Shown in pieces: positions 5,360-5,362 of a stretch of DNA of 5,362 nt. Both the position numbers and the translations under genes were made by a program. Below the pieces are notes generated by a model. That model was not told the DNA's origin. It was given only the letters and a program-made list of their open reading frames with translations, and did no database searches. Within the stretch, counting starts at the first letter, position 1, and every line of letters begins with the position of its first letter. Location of the stretch: NCBI GenBank assembly GCA_002365855.1, contig DFAP01000138.1:1-5362 (forward strand), in the 5' to 3' direction. The DNA comes from Pelotomaculum sp. UBA3103. GTDB taxonomy: Bacteria > Bacillota > Desulfotomaculia > Desulfotomaculales > Pelotomaculaceae.

Positions 5360-5362
5360 GTT

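Overview
The window looks like chromosomal core sequence from a Gram-positive anaerobe, most likely a clostridial Bacillota of the Desulfotomaculum/Pelotomaculum type. This is inferred from four things: the gene order (TIGR03960 radical SAM, TIGR03936 protein, RNase E/G, L21, L27), a leader in front of rplU, strong AGGAGG-type ribosome binding sites, and moderate base composition. I ran no search, so the genus is a guess. All five genes are on the + strand, and no mobile gene, tRNA, rRNA or CRISPR array is visible.

Layout. Positions 1-199 are non-coding. They hold a degenerate palindromic repeat built from TGTGTC/GACACA words (about 14-60), then an intrinsic terminator for a gene upstream of the window (70-102), then a weak promoter candidate. 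Positions 200-2056 encode a radical SAM protein with a B12-binding-like N-terminal domain (TIGR03960 type). It overlaps by 14 bases a TIGR03936/DUF2344 'radical SAM-linked' protein that starts at TTG 2043. After 35 bases comes an RNase E/G family ribonuclease (2768-4459) with every catalytic and zinc-link residue in place and an extra C-terminal segment that reads as a TRAM domain. A 252-base gap (4460-4711) carries a strong sigma-A type promoter and a structured leader, probably the L21 autoregulatory leader. rplU (4712-5023) and rpmA (5059-5325) follow, closed by a clear intrinsic terminator at 5334-5359.

How the genes fit together. There are two transcription units: the radical SAM pair with RNase G, and rplU-rpmA. 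No terminator is visible between them, so read-through is possible. RNase G acts on rRNA precursors and mRNA, and L21 and L27 are 50S proteins, so the region is themed on RNA and ribosome maturation. The radical SAM pair has no assigned reaction that I know of, and its neighbours suggest an RNA- or ribosome-related substrate, which is inference only.

Points most worth a second look: the TRAM-like tail on RNase G; the short bacterial-style L27 N-terminus together with absence of the prp (ysxB) protease gene normally found between rplU and rpmA in Bacillota; the uncharacterised, translationally coupled radical SAM pair; and the rplU leader, in which the Shine-Dalgarno can be paired. Nothing here is a clearly new defence or mobile system.
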